From Methanococcoides sp052057775 (GTDB taxonomy: Archaea > Halobacteriota > Methanosarcinia > Methanosarcinales > Methanosarcinaceae), in NCBI RefSeq assembly GCF_052057775.1, contig NZ_CP195121.1:620001-684000 (forward strand): a stretch of 64,000 bases of DNA. The letters run 5' to 3'. The first letter of the stretch is position 1, and each line of letters begins with the position of its first letter. The notes beneath the pieces are model-generated. The model worked only from the letters and a program-made list of their open reading frames with translations. It did not search any database and had not been told where the DNA came from. Shown here one piece after another: positions 1-7,581 of the stretch. A program made the position numbers and the translations under genes.

Positions 1-288
1 GGCATAATTAACCAGGATATAATTCTCCGTATACTTCTTGTGCAGAGGACCCCGAGACTTGAACACACGCATCATGCTGCAGTGGTATCACAGGGAGAGG
101 CTGCAAAGGACATTATGATCCCTCATCCGGTATCTATGTCTTCAGATGAACCCCTTTGTGAAGCAGCCGATATGATGCTCAAGCATAAAATGGACCGTGT
201 CTGTGTTATTGAGGACGGGAAGCTTGTAGGTATCATATGCAAGCCTGATATCCTTAATGAGATATACAAGCTAAGAGGGTCTCTATAA
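1..288 (+). CDS. CBS-domain protein, 3' end (5' end outside window)
   Basis: The reading frame is open from base 1, so the gene starts before the window and only its last 95 codons are present. The tail holds the second half of a CBS pair: a segment reading KDIMIPHPVSM, a helix with DEPLCEAADMM, then RVCVIEDGKLVGIICKPDIL, the usual CBS motif strand-helix order. CBS pairs bind adenine nucleotides and gate transporters or enzymes. The stop codon overlaps the ATG of the following antiporter by one base, so the two are almost certainly cotranscribed and the CBS protein probably regulates the antiporter (inference). An ATG at base 40 lies inside the domain and is not a likely start. Confidence 0.85.
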   Translation, partial: GIINQDIILRILLVQRTPRLEHTHHAAVVSQGEAAKDIMIPHPVSMSSDEPLCEAADMMLKHKMDRVCVIEDGKLVGIICKPDILNEIYKLRGSL

Positions 289-1460
289 TGGAAGTTCTCT
301 TCTATATACTGCTGATCCTTCTTCTGGCAAAGGTCTTTGGTGAACTATTTGAAAGAGCAGGTTTTCCTTCTATTCTTGGTGAGTTGCTTGCAGGTATTGT
401 TCTTGGAATATTCCTGATCCATCAGGTAACAGAGGTCATTACATTCCTTGCTGAGATGGGGGCTATTTTTCTTTTGTTCACGGCAGGATACAAGGAAGTG
501 CACCTGCGAGATCTGAGATCATCATCCAAAAAAGCAGCAATTGCAAGTTTTTCTCAGGTATTTGTTGCCTTTTTTGCCGGATTCATTCTTGGATTGTATT
601 TCCAGTTCAGCACTCTTGCAAGTATCTTCATGGGAGTTGCATTCAGTCCTACAAGTATCGGTGTTGTTGTGAGAACATTGATAGACATGGATTACCTGTC
701 AAGCAAACCTGGTTCAATGATGCTGACCTCAGCTATCTTTGACGATATTATCGGCATATTCCTTCTGTCTGTTGTAGTTACCATGGCAACATACGAGCAT
801 TTTCCATCAACTTTGCAAATATTGTCTATTTTGTTGAAGATAGTTGCTTTTGTGGCAATAATGATCGTTTTTAGATTATGGTTCTTCCCGGGACTCTTTG
901 GCTATGTTCATAAGATGCATGTAAAGGAGTCTATCTTTGCATTTGTTATAATGGTGGCTCTTTTTTCTGCATACTTAGCAGAACTCTTCGGACTACATGC
1001 TGTGATCGGGGCATTTATAGGAGGTGTCATGATCTCGGATATCTCCCATGCGAAGATCGAAGATGTTCAAAGTAAGGTAACAGGTGTTGCATATGGTATT
1101 TTCGTACCGGTCTTTTTCGCTTACATAGGTCTTTCCGTAAATGTTGTCACTTTACAGACGGTTGGAATGTTCTCTTTAGCTGTCGTTTTTCTGGCCCTTG
1201 CAGGTAAGTTGATCGGGGGATTTGCAGGAGGCCGCCTTATAGGGTTTGACAATTATGACAGCCTTATATTCGGTTTAGGTGTGATGCCAAGGGCAGGAGT
1301 GGAGCTGGTGCTGATATCCATTGGAAAGGAACTGGGCATCATAGGTGATGACGTATTTTCAGCAATTGTCCTTATGGTTGCAGTCTCTATTTTTGTATCG
1401 CCTGTACTTTTGAAAATGGTCATACAGTCTAAAGAGAGAATGAAATCGATCAATACTTAA
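288..1460 (+). CDS. Kef-type cation/proton antiporter (CPA2 family), membrane domain only
   Basis: A 390-residue, very hydrophobic protein with about 11-12 predicted membrane segments, the size of the CPA2 Na+(K+)/H+ exchanger core. Family hallmarks visible are the discontinuous-helix segment around FSPTSIGVVVRTL and the acidic pair in SAIFDDIIGIFLL, expected to carry the exchanged ion. It lacks the cytosolic TrkA-N/RCK domain of KefB/KefC. A separate CBS protein immediately upstream, overlapping by one base, may supply the regulatory domain instead. Likely role is cytoplasmic-membrane exchange of Na+ or K+ for H+, useful for a marine or alkaliphilic methanogen; ion identity cannot be read from the sequence. 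Confidence 0.85.
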   Translation: MEVLFYILLILLLAKVFGELFERAGFPSILGELLAGIVLGIFLIHQVTEVITFLAEMGAIFLLFTAGYKEVHLRDLRSSSKKAAIASFSQVFVAFFAGFILGLYFQFSTLASIFMGVAFSPTSIGVVVRTLIDMDYLSSKPGSMMLTSAIFDDIIGIFLLSVVVTMATYEHFPSTLQILSILLKIVAFVAIMIVFRLWFFPGLFGYVHKMHVKESIFAFVIMVALFSAYLAELFGLHAVIGAFIGGVMISDISHAKIEDVQSKVTGVAYGIFVPVFFAYIGLSVNVVTLQTVGMFSLAVVFLALAGKLIGGFAGGRLIGFDNYDSLIFGLGVMPRAGVELVLISIGKELGIIGDDVFSAIVLMVAVSIFVSPVLLKMVIQSKERMKSINT

Positions 1461-1512
1461 ACTCACTAAACAAATAATAAATTAAGAACTGTTAGTTCAA
1501 TGGGGAAAAAAC

Positions 1513-2805
1513 ATGGGATCCGATATAGGTAACAATAACACCAGTGGTTCTAAAAGTGCATTGGGTAAGGTGCTGGACAGGAAAGAGACACTTGAAAAGA
1601 TAATTGATAACAGTCCTGTCATTGCTTTTCTCTGGAAGGCGGAAGATGTTCCGGAAGAAAAATGGCCGGTAGAGTATGTTTCAGCTAACGTGAGCCTTCT
1701 GGGTTACACAGTAGAGGAGTTTGTATCCGGTCGTCTTCTTTATGGTGACATAGTACATCCTGATGACCTTAAGATGGTGGAAGATACTCTCAGGCAGCGC
1801 TGCAGGGAGGGAGGAGATTTCTTTGATCAGGAATACAGGATAATCCTGAAGTCCGGCGATGTTCGCTGGGTCGATGAGAGGACCTATATACAGCGTGATG
1901 ATTCAGGCAATGTAACTCACTATCAAGGTACTATCTTCGATATAACTGAGCAGAAGTACAACGACATTGCTTTTGAGGAAGCGCTGAGGAGGCAGAGGTC
2001 GCTTGAAGACATCATAAACAATAGCTCAACCATGGTGTTCCTGTGGAGGGCGGAAGATTTCTGGCCTGCGGATTATGCTTCCGAGAACGTCTCGAATCTG
2101 GGATATTCAGCAGAGGATTTCGTCCTCGGGCGTATTGTTTATGGTGACCTCATCCATCCTGATGATTACCAGATGGTAAAGGATACCCTCGCGGAGAAAT
2201 GTGATGATGGCAGTGACAACTATACGCAGGAATATCGTGTGGTAACAAAGGACGGAAAATTGTTGTGGGTGAGCGAGAAGACCTTCATTCTCAGGGACAT
2301 CAATGGAAACCCGACCCACTTTCAGGGAATCGTTCAGGATATAACAAAACAGAAAGAAAGCGAGATCGCCCTCAAGGATTCGCTTGAAAAGCAGGCTGAA
2401 CTGCTGGAAAGGAAACAGGCTCTGGAAACCATTGTGAATCACAGTCCTGTGATAGCTTTCCTCTGGAAGGCAGGTCCGGAGGACGAAAAGGAACTCTGGC
2501 CCGTTGAATTCGTTTCAGATAACATAACACAGTTCGGATACACAGTTGATGAATTCATGTCAGGGGATCTCATGTATGGTAATATCGTACACCCTGAGGA
2601 CCTCCCCGAGGTACAGATGGAACTTTCAGACATCTGCAATGAGGGAGGAAAGGTCTTTGTTAAGGAGTACAGGATAAGGACGAAGTCCGGGGAAGAGAGA
2701 TGGGTGGAGGAACAGACCTTCGTGCAGCGCAACGATGAAGGTGTTGTGACCAATTACCAGGGAATCATCCAGGATATAACGGAACGAAAGGAAAAGGGTT
2801 GTTAA
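1513..2805 (+). CDS. Triple PAS-domain protein without an output domain
   Basis: 430 residues made almost entirely of three PAS_3-type domains of about 130 residues each, starting near residues 25, 155 and 295. Each repeat has the same order: a helix like LEKIIDNSPVIAFLWKA, then V-S-N-V-LGYT-EEF, then YGDIVHPDDL, then a WV-E-T-F strand and a closing ITEQK/ITERK helix. The repeats are clearly internal duplications. In methanogen sensor kinases such arrays are followed by a histidine kinase domain, but this protein stops at ITERKEKGC, exactly at the PAS/kinase junction, and no kinase motifs follow. It could be a stand-alone sensor partnering another protein in trans, or a truncated kinase. Soluble, with no signal peptide or membrane segment. 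Confidence 0.85.
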   Translation: MGSDIGNNNTSGSKSALGKVLDRKETLEKIIDNSPVIAFLWKAEDVPEEKWPVEYVSANVSLLGYTVEEFVSGRLLYGDIVHPDDLKMVEDTLRQRCREGGDFFDQEYRIILKSGDVRWVDERTYIQRDDSGNVTHYQGTIFDITEQKYNDIAFEEALRRQRSLEDIINNSSTMVFLWRAEDFWPADYASENVSNLGYSAEDFVLGRIVYGDLIHPDDYQMVKDTLAEKCDDGSDNYTQEYRVVTKDGKLLWVSEKTFILRDINGNPTHFQGIVQDITKQKESEIALKDSLEKQAELLERKQALETIVNHSPVIAFLWKAGPEDEKELWPVEFVSDNITQFGYTVDEFMSGDLMYGNIVHPEDLPEVQMELSDICNEGGKVFVKEYRIRTKSGEERWVEEQTFVQRNDEGVVTNYQGIIQDITERKEKGC

Positions 2806-3184
2806 CTCTATTTTCCGGTGCCAATTTAGTGTCAGAGGATCTCAGAGATCGAAAATGGAAATGATACGTTAAGAAGGGTGAGCCAAGTCAGAAATTGAAT
2901 TCCTACCTGAAACCGAACTCAATATCTGTTCAGGGATGAATATTCTTGTTGGTTCTACTTTGATCATTCTGTTATCAGGTTTCTCAGGCTATCTGCTGGA
3001 AATAGATATTTTTCAGCCATTAACCGGAAGAACTGATTTATCCCTGTCTCCTCCATTCCAGAGGATGCTTCTTCCAAATGCAATCCTCTGATATTGAAAA
3101 TTTCAATATTAAGGGATCGATCCGGGTCTTCTGGCAAATTAAGAAATAGTATCGTTAACATATTTCTTTTGAGTGGGTGTCCTG
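2806..3184. other. Intergenic region with two inverted repeats, no supported gene
   Basis: About 380 bases between the PAS protein and the P-type ATPase. The 51-codon + frame at 2936-3091 and the opposite-strand frame at 2964-3269 have no recognisable domain and no convincing ribosome binding site. The region contains an 8-bp stem (3059-3066 with 3083-3090) and, directly after it, a 19-base palindrome (3091-3109). Remnants of a deleted kinase domain were looked for and not found. Confidence 0.6.
3059..3109. promoter_or_regulatory. Tandem inverted repeats upstream of the P-type ATPase
   Basis: CAGAGGAT at 3059-3066 is the exact complement of ATCCTCTG at 3083-3090 (16-base loop). One base later ATATTGAAA at 3091-3099 is mirrored by TTTCAATAT at 3101-3109 around a single central A. 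The second element looks like an operator for a dimeric regulator; the first could be a weak terminator hairpin for the upstream gene. Both sit 75-125 bases before the ATPase start. Confidence 0.4.
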
Positions 3185-5863
3185 ATGGATTATGAAAATG
3201 CTGATATTGATTCTGTTCTTGCGGAACTGAAAAGTTCAAAGCGGGGCCTTTCTGAAGAGGAGGCGGCAAAAAGGCTGCTTGAATACGGCTTTAATGAGCT
3301 TGAAGAAAAAGCGAAAGTAACCCCTCTAAAGGTCCTGATGAGGCAGTTCACCAATTTCATTGTTTGGGTGCTTCTGGCAGCGGCTATCATCTCATTGACA
3401 ATAGATGAGGTCGTGAATTTCTGGGTCATCGTGGCCATAATAGCTTTTGTCATAGTCCTTGGTTTTGTCCAGGAGTTCAAGGCCGAGAAGGCCATGGAGG
3501 CCCTCAAGAGAATGGTCCAGCCGGTGACCCATGTTGTCAGGGATGGGGTAGTGATCGAGATCCCCACAAGGAATGTCGTTGTAGGGGATGTTATGGTGCT
3601 GGAAACCGGTGATAAGATCGCAGCTGATGCTTATGTTTTTGAGGTGCAGGGCCTGAAGGTGGATGAGTCTGCCATCACCGGGGAGAGCATGTCCGTGGAA
3701 AAGGTTACAGGTGACATGATATTTTCAGGAACACAGATAGTCCATGGTAAATGCAGGGCGGTTGTGAAGGCTGTTGGAATGCAGAGCCGGCTGGGAAAGA
3801 TCGCAGGAATGATTCAGGAAAGCGAGGTCAGAACACCTCTTCAGCAAAAGATAGCCGACCTTGCTAAAAGCCTTGCCATCATTGCTCTTGTTGCATCAGG
3901 TCTCACTTTCATGCTTGGATACTTTACCGGTGCACCTGTTGAAGAGATGCTGATCATAGCCCTTGCACTGGCAGTGGCAGCGGTTCCGGAAGGTTTGCCC
4001 CTGACAATGACCATCACACTTGCATATGGTATGCACAGAATGGCAAAGCACAATGCGATCGTCAGGAAGATGCTGGGAGTTGAGACCCTTGGTTCCACAA
4101 CGGTGATCTGTACCGATAAGACCGGAACCCTGACTAAGAACGAAATGACCGTTCAGAAGATATATTCCGGGGATGAGTTCTTTGATCTTACGGGTGTGGG
4201 ATATGATCCTGAAGGTTCCCTTCTGCAGAATGATAAAGAAGTGGATGTTGAGAAGAACCACACTCTTGGAATGTTGTTAAAGGCAGCAGCAGCATGCAAT
4301 AATTCTTCCATGGTCAGGAGAGGGGACAAATGGGACGTTGTCGGTGATCCCACTGAACTTGCACTTATAGTTGCAGCTTCCAAAGCCGACATCTGGAAAG
4401 ATGATCTCGATGCTGAGTATGAAAAGCTACATGAGATCATCTTCACCTCCGAGAGGAAACTGATGACCACCATTCACAGGACAGATGAAGGAAGGATCGC
4501 TTTCTGTAAAGGTGCACCGGAATTCGTTCTTGATAAGTGTGTTTCCATTGAAAGGGACGATGGGGTCCGTGAACTGAAAGATGATGATGTCGCCAGGATA
4601 TTAAAGCAAAACACCGAGCTTGCCCGTGCTGCATATCGTGTGCTCGGGATCTCATACAGGGATCTTCCTGAAGGTCTTCCTGTGGAAGAGTCCGAGAAAG
4701 ATCTGACATTCCTTGGTCTGGTTGCCATGATCGATCCTGAAAGGAAGGAAGCAAAGGATGCGATAGCCCTTTGCAAACAGGCAGGTATCAGGGTTGTGAT
4801 GATAACCGGGGATAATGAGGAAACTGCAAAGGCTATCGGAAAGACCATTGGACTGTCTGCTGATTACAATGGTCCTGTGGATGGGCTGGATGGGAAGCTC
4901 AAGAACACCATCGATGATGGTGCTGTAACAGGAAGTGAGCTTCTCTCCCTTGATGATGAGGAATTTAATTCCGTTGTTGAGGGTGTCAGTATATATGCAA
5001 GGGTGATGCCTGAGCAAAAGCTCAGGATCGTGCAGGCATTGCAGAACCGTGGTCATGTGGTTGCAATGACCGGGGACGGTGTCAACGATGCACCTGCACT
5101 GAAGAAGGCAGATATCGGTATCTCAATGGGCATCAAAGGTACGGATGTTGCAAAGGAGTCCAGTCTGATGGTGCTGCAGGACGATAATTTCGAGACCATC
5201 GTGGAAGCAGTGAAACGTGGTCGTGCTATCTATGAGAACATCGAGAAGTTCACAACATACCTGGTCTCAAGGAACTTTACCGAGGTTATCCTCATATTGC
5301 TGGGAATAACGCTCCTGGGATTTGACCTGATACCACTTCTGGCATTGCAGATATTGTTCATCAACATGTTCGATGAGATAATGCCTGCGATAGCATTGGG
5401 TCTTGACCCTGTAAGGGATGAAGTGATGTATGAAAGACCACGCAAGCCGGGGGAGAGGATACTCAAAAAGAGAAACCTTTTGCTGGTTGTCAGCATAGCC
5501 CTGATAATGGGTCTGGTTTGTTTCATGGTGTTCATGTTCTCTGATCCGATGGGTAACATCGAAATGGCACGTACCATGACATTTGCTACTATCGTTAGTA
5601 TGATACTGTTCATCCCGTTCGTGTTCAGGTCACTGACAAGATCAGCTTTGAGTATTGGTATTTTCAGCAACAAGCTCATGCTTGTGGGTGTTGCCAGCAC
5701 ATTCCTGCTGACGCTTACAGTTATGTATGTCCCGTATCTTGCGAACATCTTCGAACTCGTAGCTCTCGGGCCTGCTGAATGGGCAGTTCCTGTTTCGGCA
5801 GCCTTTGCAACACTTTTCATTGCTGAAGCGATAAAGAAAATAGTAGCAAGCAGTGGTATCTGA
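3185..5863 (+). CDS. P-type cation-transporting ATPase (P2, Ca2+-ATPase-like)
   Basis: 892 residues with the full P2-type order: N-terminal cation ATPase domain, M1-M2, actuator domain with TGES (in AITGESMSVEK), M3-M4 with PEGLP near residue 268, the phosphorylation loop DKTGTLT near residue 311, nucleotide domain with CKGAPE, hinge TGDGVNDAPALKKADIG, then six C-terminal helices. It pumps a cation out of the cytoplasm using ATP. M5 has N-F-T-E, preserving the Asn and Glu of the SERCA calcium site, but M6 reads NMFDEIMPA where SERCA has NLVTDGLPA, so ion selectivity may differ. Of the possible starts, ATG 3185 is preceded by GGGTG at a suitable distance; an in-frame GTG at 3173 is less likely. 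Preceded by a possible operator. Confidence 0.9.
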   Translation: MDYENADIDSVLAELKSSKRGLSEEEAAKRLLEYGFNELEEKAKVTPLKVLMRQFTNFIVWVLLAAAIISLTIDEVVNFWVIVAIIAFVIVLGFVQEFKAEKAMEALKRMVQPVTHVVRDGVVIEIPTRNVVVGDVMVLETGDKIAADAYVFEVQGLKVDESAITGESMSVEKVTGDMIFSGTQIVHGKCRAVVKAVGMQSRLGKIAGMIQESEVRTPLQQKIADLAKSLAIIALVASGLTFMLGYFTGAPVEEMLIIALALAVAAVPEGLPLTMTITLAYGMHRMAKHNAIVRKMLGVETLGSTTVICTDKTGTLTKNEMTVQKIYSGDEFFDLTGVGYDPEGSLLQNDKEVDVEKNHTLGMLLKAAAACNNSSMVRRGDKWDVVGDPTELALIVAASKADIWKDDLDAEYEKLHEIIFTSERKLMTTIHRTDEGRIAFCKGAPEFVLDKCVSIERDDGVRELKDDDVARILKQNTELARAAYRVLGISYRDLPEGLPVEESEKDLTFLGLVAMIDPERKEAKDAIALCKQAGIRVVMITGDNEETAKAIGKTIGLSADYNGPVDGLDGKLKNTIDDGAVTGSELLSLDDEEFNSVVEGVSIYARVMPEQKLRIVQALQNRGHVVAMTGDGVNDAPALKKADIGISMGIKGTDVAKESSLMVLQDDNFETIVEAVKRGRAIYENIEKFTTYLVSRNFTEVILILLGITLLGFDLIPLLALQILFINMFDEIMPAIALGLDPVRDEVMYERPRKPGERILKKRNLLLVVSIALIMGLVCFMVFMFSDPMGNIEMARTMTFATIVSMILFIPFVFRSLTRSALSIGIFSNKLMLVGVASTFLLTLTVMYVPYLANIFELVALGPAEWAVPVSAAFATLFIAEAIKKIVASSGI

Positions 5864-5959
5864 ATCAGGTCAGTTGGGTCAGAGTAAGTCTAATATATAG
5901 ATGCGATCGATATTGAACATGTCCAAGTAAATATTTAGAATCCCTGTGAGTGAGTTAAA

Positions 5960-6103
5960 ATGAACTACAGATGTCCCGTATGTGAAGGAAGAATGAACCG
6001 CTGGAGCTATCCTAGTATAAAGAGACACGACAATTTCGGTCGTGCACTTGTGATCTATAAGTGTATAGAATGTGGTAATGAAGAGACCTACCCAGATCTC
6101 TGA
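5960..6103 (+). CDS. Small zinc-ribbon protein (47 aa)
   Basis: A short gene encoding 47 residues that begins MNYRCPVCEG and has a second knuckle CIECGNEE near the C-terminus. The two CxxC pairs separated by about 30 residues form a classic four-cysteine zinc ribbon, and the intervening segment is basic (IKRHDNFGRA), consistent with nucleic-acid or protein binding. It is preceded by GTGAG about 7 bases upstream of the ATG and followed by an eight-T run that would terminate transcription. Function unknown. It follows the cation ATPase by about 100 bases on the same strand. Confidence 0.75.
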   Translation: MNYRCPVCEGRMNRWSYPSIKRHDNFGRALVIYKCIECGNEETYPDL

Positions 6104-6262
6104 TCCTTTTTTTTGTTGATGTTCTCAGGCATCTTTTATGAAAAAAGAAGGGATGCCCGAGTTATCCCTTTGATCGTCTTTCAGACTTCTACTAAATTTC
6201 TACTACTAAATTATATTTGCAATACTTTCCCTGTACTATATTATAGTGCAAGGACAAGTTCC
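6104..6262. terminator. Convergent terminators between zinc ribbon and KaiC-like gene
   Basis: A T-run at 6106-6114 ends the + strand gene. AAGGGAT at 6148-6154 is complementary to ATCCCTT at 6164-6170 (9-base loop), and on the minus strand this hairpin is followed by a C then six Ts, a good terminator for the minus-strand KaiC-like gene although it lies about 95 bases beyond its stop. Confidence 0.55.
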
Positions 6263-7042
6263 TCAGAATGGTGCAAATACCTGTTCGTGTGGGTGTATAA
6301 CAAAACCTTCTGAAGTAATATCATATGGATGTAGCTTCTTGCTGTGGTCTGAACCACGCATCTTGAAGATCTCAATAGTACGGGTACGGACCGTTTCACG
6401 CATGTCGTAGTGAAGTACGAATGTTCCGTCCGTTACGAAGGTCTCCACACCGAACCTTGATGGCTCTTTCTCATTGACGATCTCACATGTCAACAGTGAG
6501 GTCAGTCCGATTACTTCCAGTGTCGTACTTAGCTTGAGGAGTTCCACACGGATCTTTGCAGGGTCGTGCAGGTAGAAACTGATAGAGGTCGTGGAGTCGA
6601 CAAGGGCTCTCTTTGCATCGATCTGTTCCTGGGTGGCAATGATCTGGTCCATCATTGAGCGGGTGTCGAAAGGCCTGACATCGACATACTTTTCCTGTGA
6701 AGGGATGCCAATCTTGGTGGAACATGCATCGATGATGACAAGTTTGCCTTCGTCTTCCAGTGCCTGCAGGTCCCATCCGAACTTCAGGACGTTCTCCCTG
6801 ATCTGCTCAGGTCTTTCTTCTGTTGCAACGATGATACCGTTCTCACCGTACTTGGTGATACCATTATAGATGTACTGGACGGAAAAGTTCGTCTTACCTG
6901 CACCGGATGTACCGGATACAAGATAGGAACGATCGCGGATAAGTCCTCCACCACAAAGTTCGTCAAATCCCGGAATACCGGTCTTGACCCTGTTCATCTC
7001 ATCTTCCATTGATATCTCTTCAGAGGCTGACCCTTCGAACAT
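6263..7042 (-). CDS. Single-domain KaiC-like RecA-fold ATPase
   Basis: 259 residues forming one KaiC/RadA-type ATPase domain: an opening VKTGIPGFDELCGGGL typical of the family, Walker A SGTSGAGKT near residue 45, a catalytic glutamate pair in VATEERPEQI, and a Walker B-like strand RALVDSTTSI. In archaea such stand-alone KaiC-domain proteins are common signalling ATPases, often linked to chemotaxis, motility or gas-vesicle control rather than to a clock. The start at 7042 is supported by GAGGAGTGA nine bases upstream; an internal ATG 12 codons in is a weaker alternative. It is transcribed divergently from the S-layer gene, with a long shared control region. Exact role unknown. Confidence 0.8.
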   Translation of the reverse strand: MFEGSASEEISMEDEMNRVKTGIPGFDELCGGGLIRDRSYLVSGTSGAGKTNFSVQYIYNGITKYGENGIIVATEERPEQIRENVLKFGWDLQALEDEGKLVIIDACSTKIGIPSQEKYVDVRPFDTRSMMDQIIATQEQIDAKRALVDSTTSISFYLHDPAKIRVELLKLSTTLEVIGLTSLLTCEIVNEKEPSRFGVETFVTDGTFVLHYDMRETVRTRTIEIFKMRGSDHSKKLHPYDITSEGFVIHPHEQVFAPF

Positions 7043-7403
7043 TTATCTTTTCACTCCTCATTATATTATTGTGTACGTGGCTTGAAATTGTTCCCTGCCA
7101 CCTATGGGACACACTTGGACAACTGATAATTATATGATACAGCAGGTTTCACTGCCCATCATAATAATAATTAACACGCAGTACATATAAATTTATTGAA
7201 GATGGCAGCCAGAATGCCATATTGCATCGTCTATCATCTAACATAAAATGACGGAAATTGTCCGAATCGACAATTTACGAATAATATTGAGCAATTGTTG
7301 ACCATTTTATATTAAATCCGTCGTATTTTCTTCGACATTCACCGTTATTTGCATCGATATTTACCTTTGCATTGCGATAAATAGTCTGAAAGAGACCACA
7401 AAA

Positions 7404-7413
7404 GATTTAAAAG
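7404..7413 (+). promoter_or_regulatory. Putative TATA box of the S-layer gene
   Basis: GATTTAAAAG preceded by a purine-rich BRE-like ACAAAA. Transcription would begin near 7435, giving a leader of roughly 145 bases before the S-layer ATG. The AT-rich stretch at 7551-7567 also resembles a TATA box but is too close to the start codon to drive this gene. Confidence 0.45.
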
Positions 7414-7465
7414 CCAATTAACTTATTAGTCAGTTGTAATCCAATATGACGGGATTAAGAGGGTG

Positions 7466-7501
7466 ATGATGTCTCCTTCGGCAATGGACGAAACTTCGTG
7501 A
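7466..7501 (+). CDS. Possible 11-codon leader ORF upstream of the S-layer gene
   Basis: ATG at 7466, next to GGGTG, opens a frame MMSPSAMDETS ending at TGA 7499-7501, inside the predicted S-layer mRNA leader. A GAGGGTG ribosome-binding motif lies immediately upstream, though very close to the first ATG; the second ATG (7469) has better spacing. It could be a translated leader peptide or chance. No homology can be claimed for so short a sequence. Confidence 0.25.
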   Translation: MMSPSAMDETS

Positions 7502-7581
7502 ATTGCTCCGGAGATGATATTCGTTAAAACGTTTATCTTGATTCTCACTCTTTGATATATTTAAAATAATGGAGGAAAATA

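Larger units (their letters stand above)
7043..7581. promoter_or_regulatory. Long divergent control region, KaiC-like gene / S-layer gene
   Basis: 540 bases without a protein gene of ordinary size. It holds a perfect inverted repeat AAATTGTC (7255-7262) / GACAATTT (7269-7276), a nearby CAATTG half-site (7292-7297), a TATA-like element GATTTAAAAG at 7404-7413 for the S-layer gene, and an 11-codon mini-ORF in the resulting leader. CTCCGGAG at 7506-7513 could pair with the S-layer ribosome binding site region. The predicted untranslated leader is about 145 bases, unusually long for an archaeon. Confidence 0.55.

Noticed and set aside
2936..3091. 51-codon + strand ORF with a hydrophobic start
   Set aside because: Ribosome site absent at proper spacing and ends within the inverted repeats; considered chance.
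2964..3269. 101-codon minus-strand ORF before the P-type ATPase
   Set aside because: Overlaps the ATPase 5' end on the opposite strand; no recognised domain, no ribosome site; contains the two inverted repeats.
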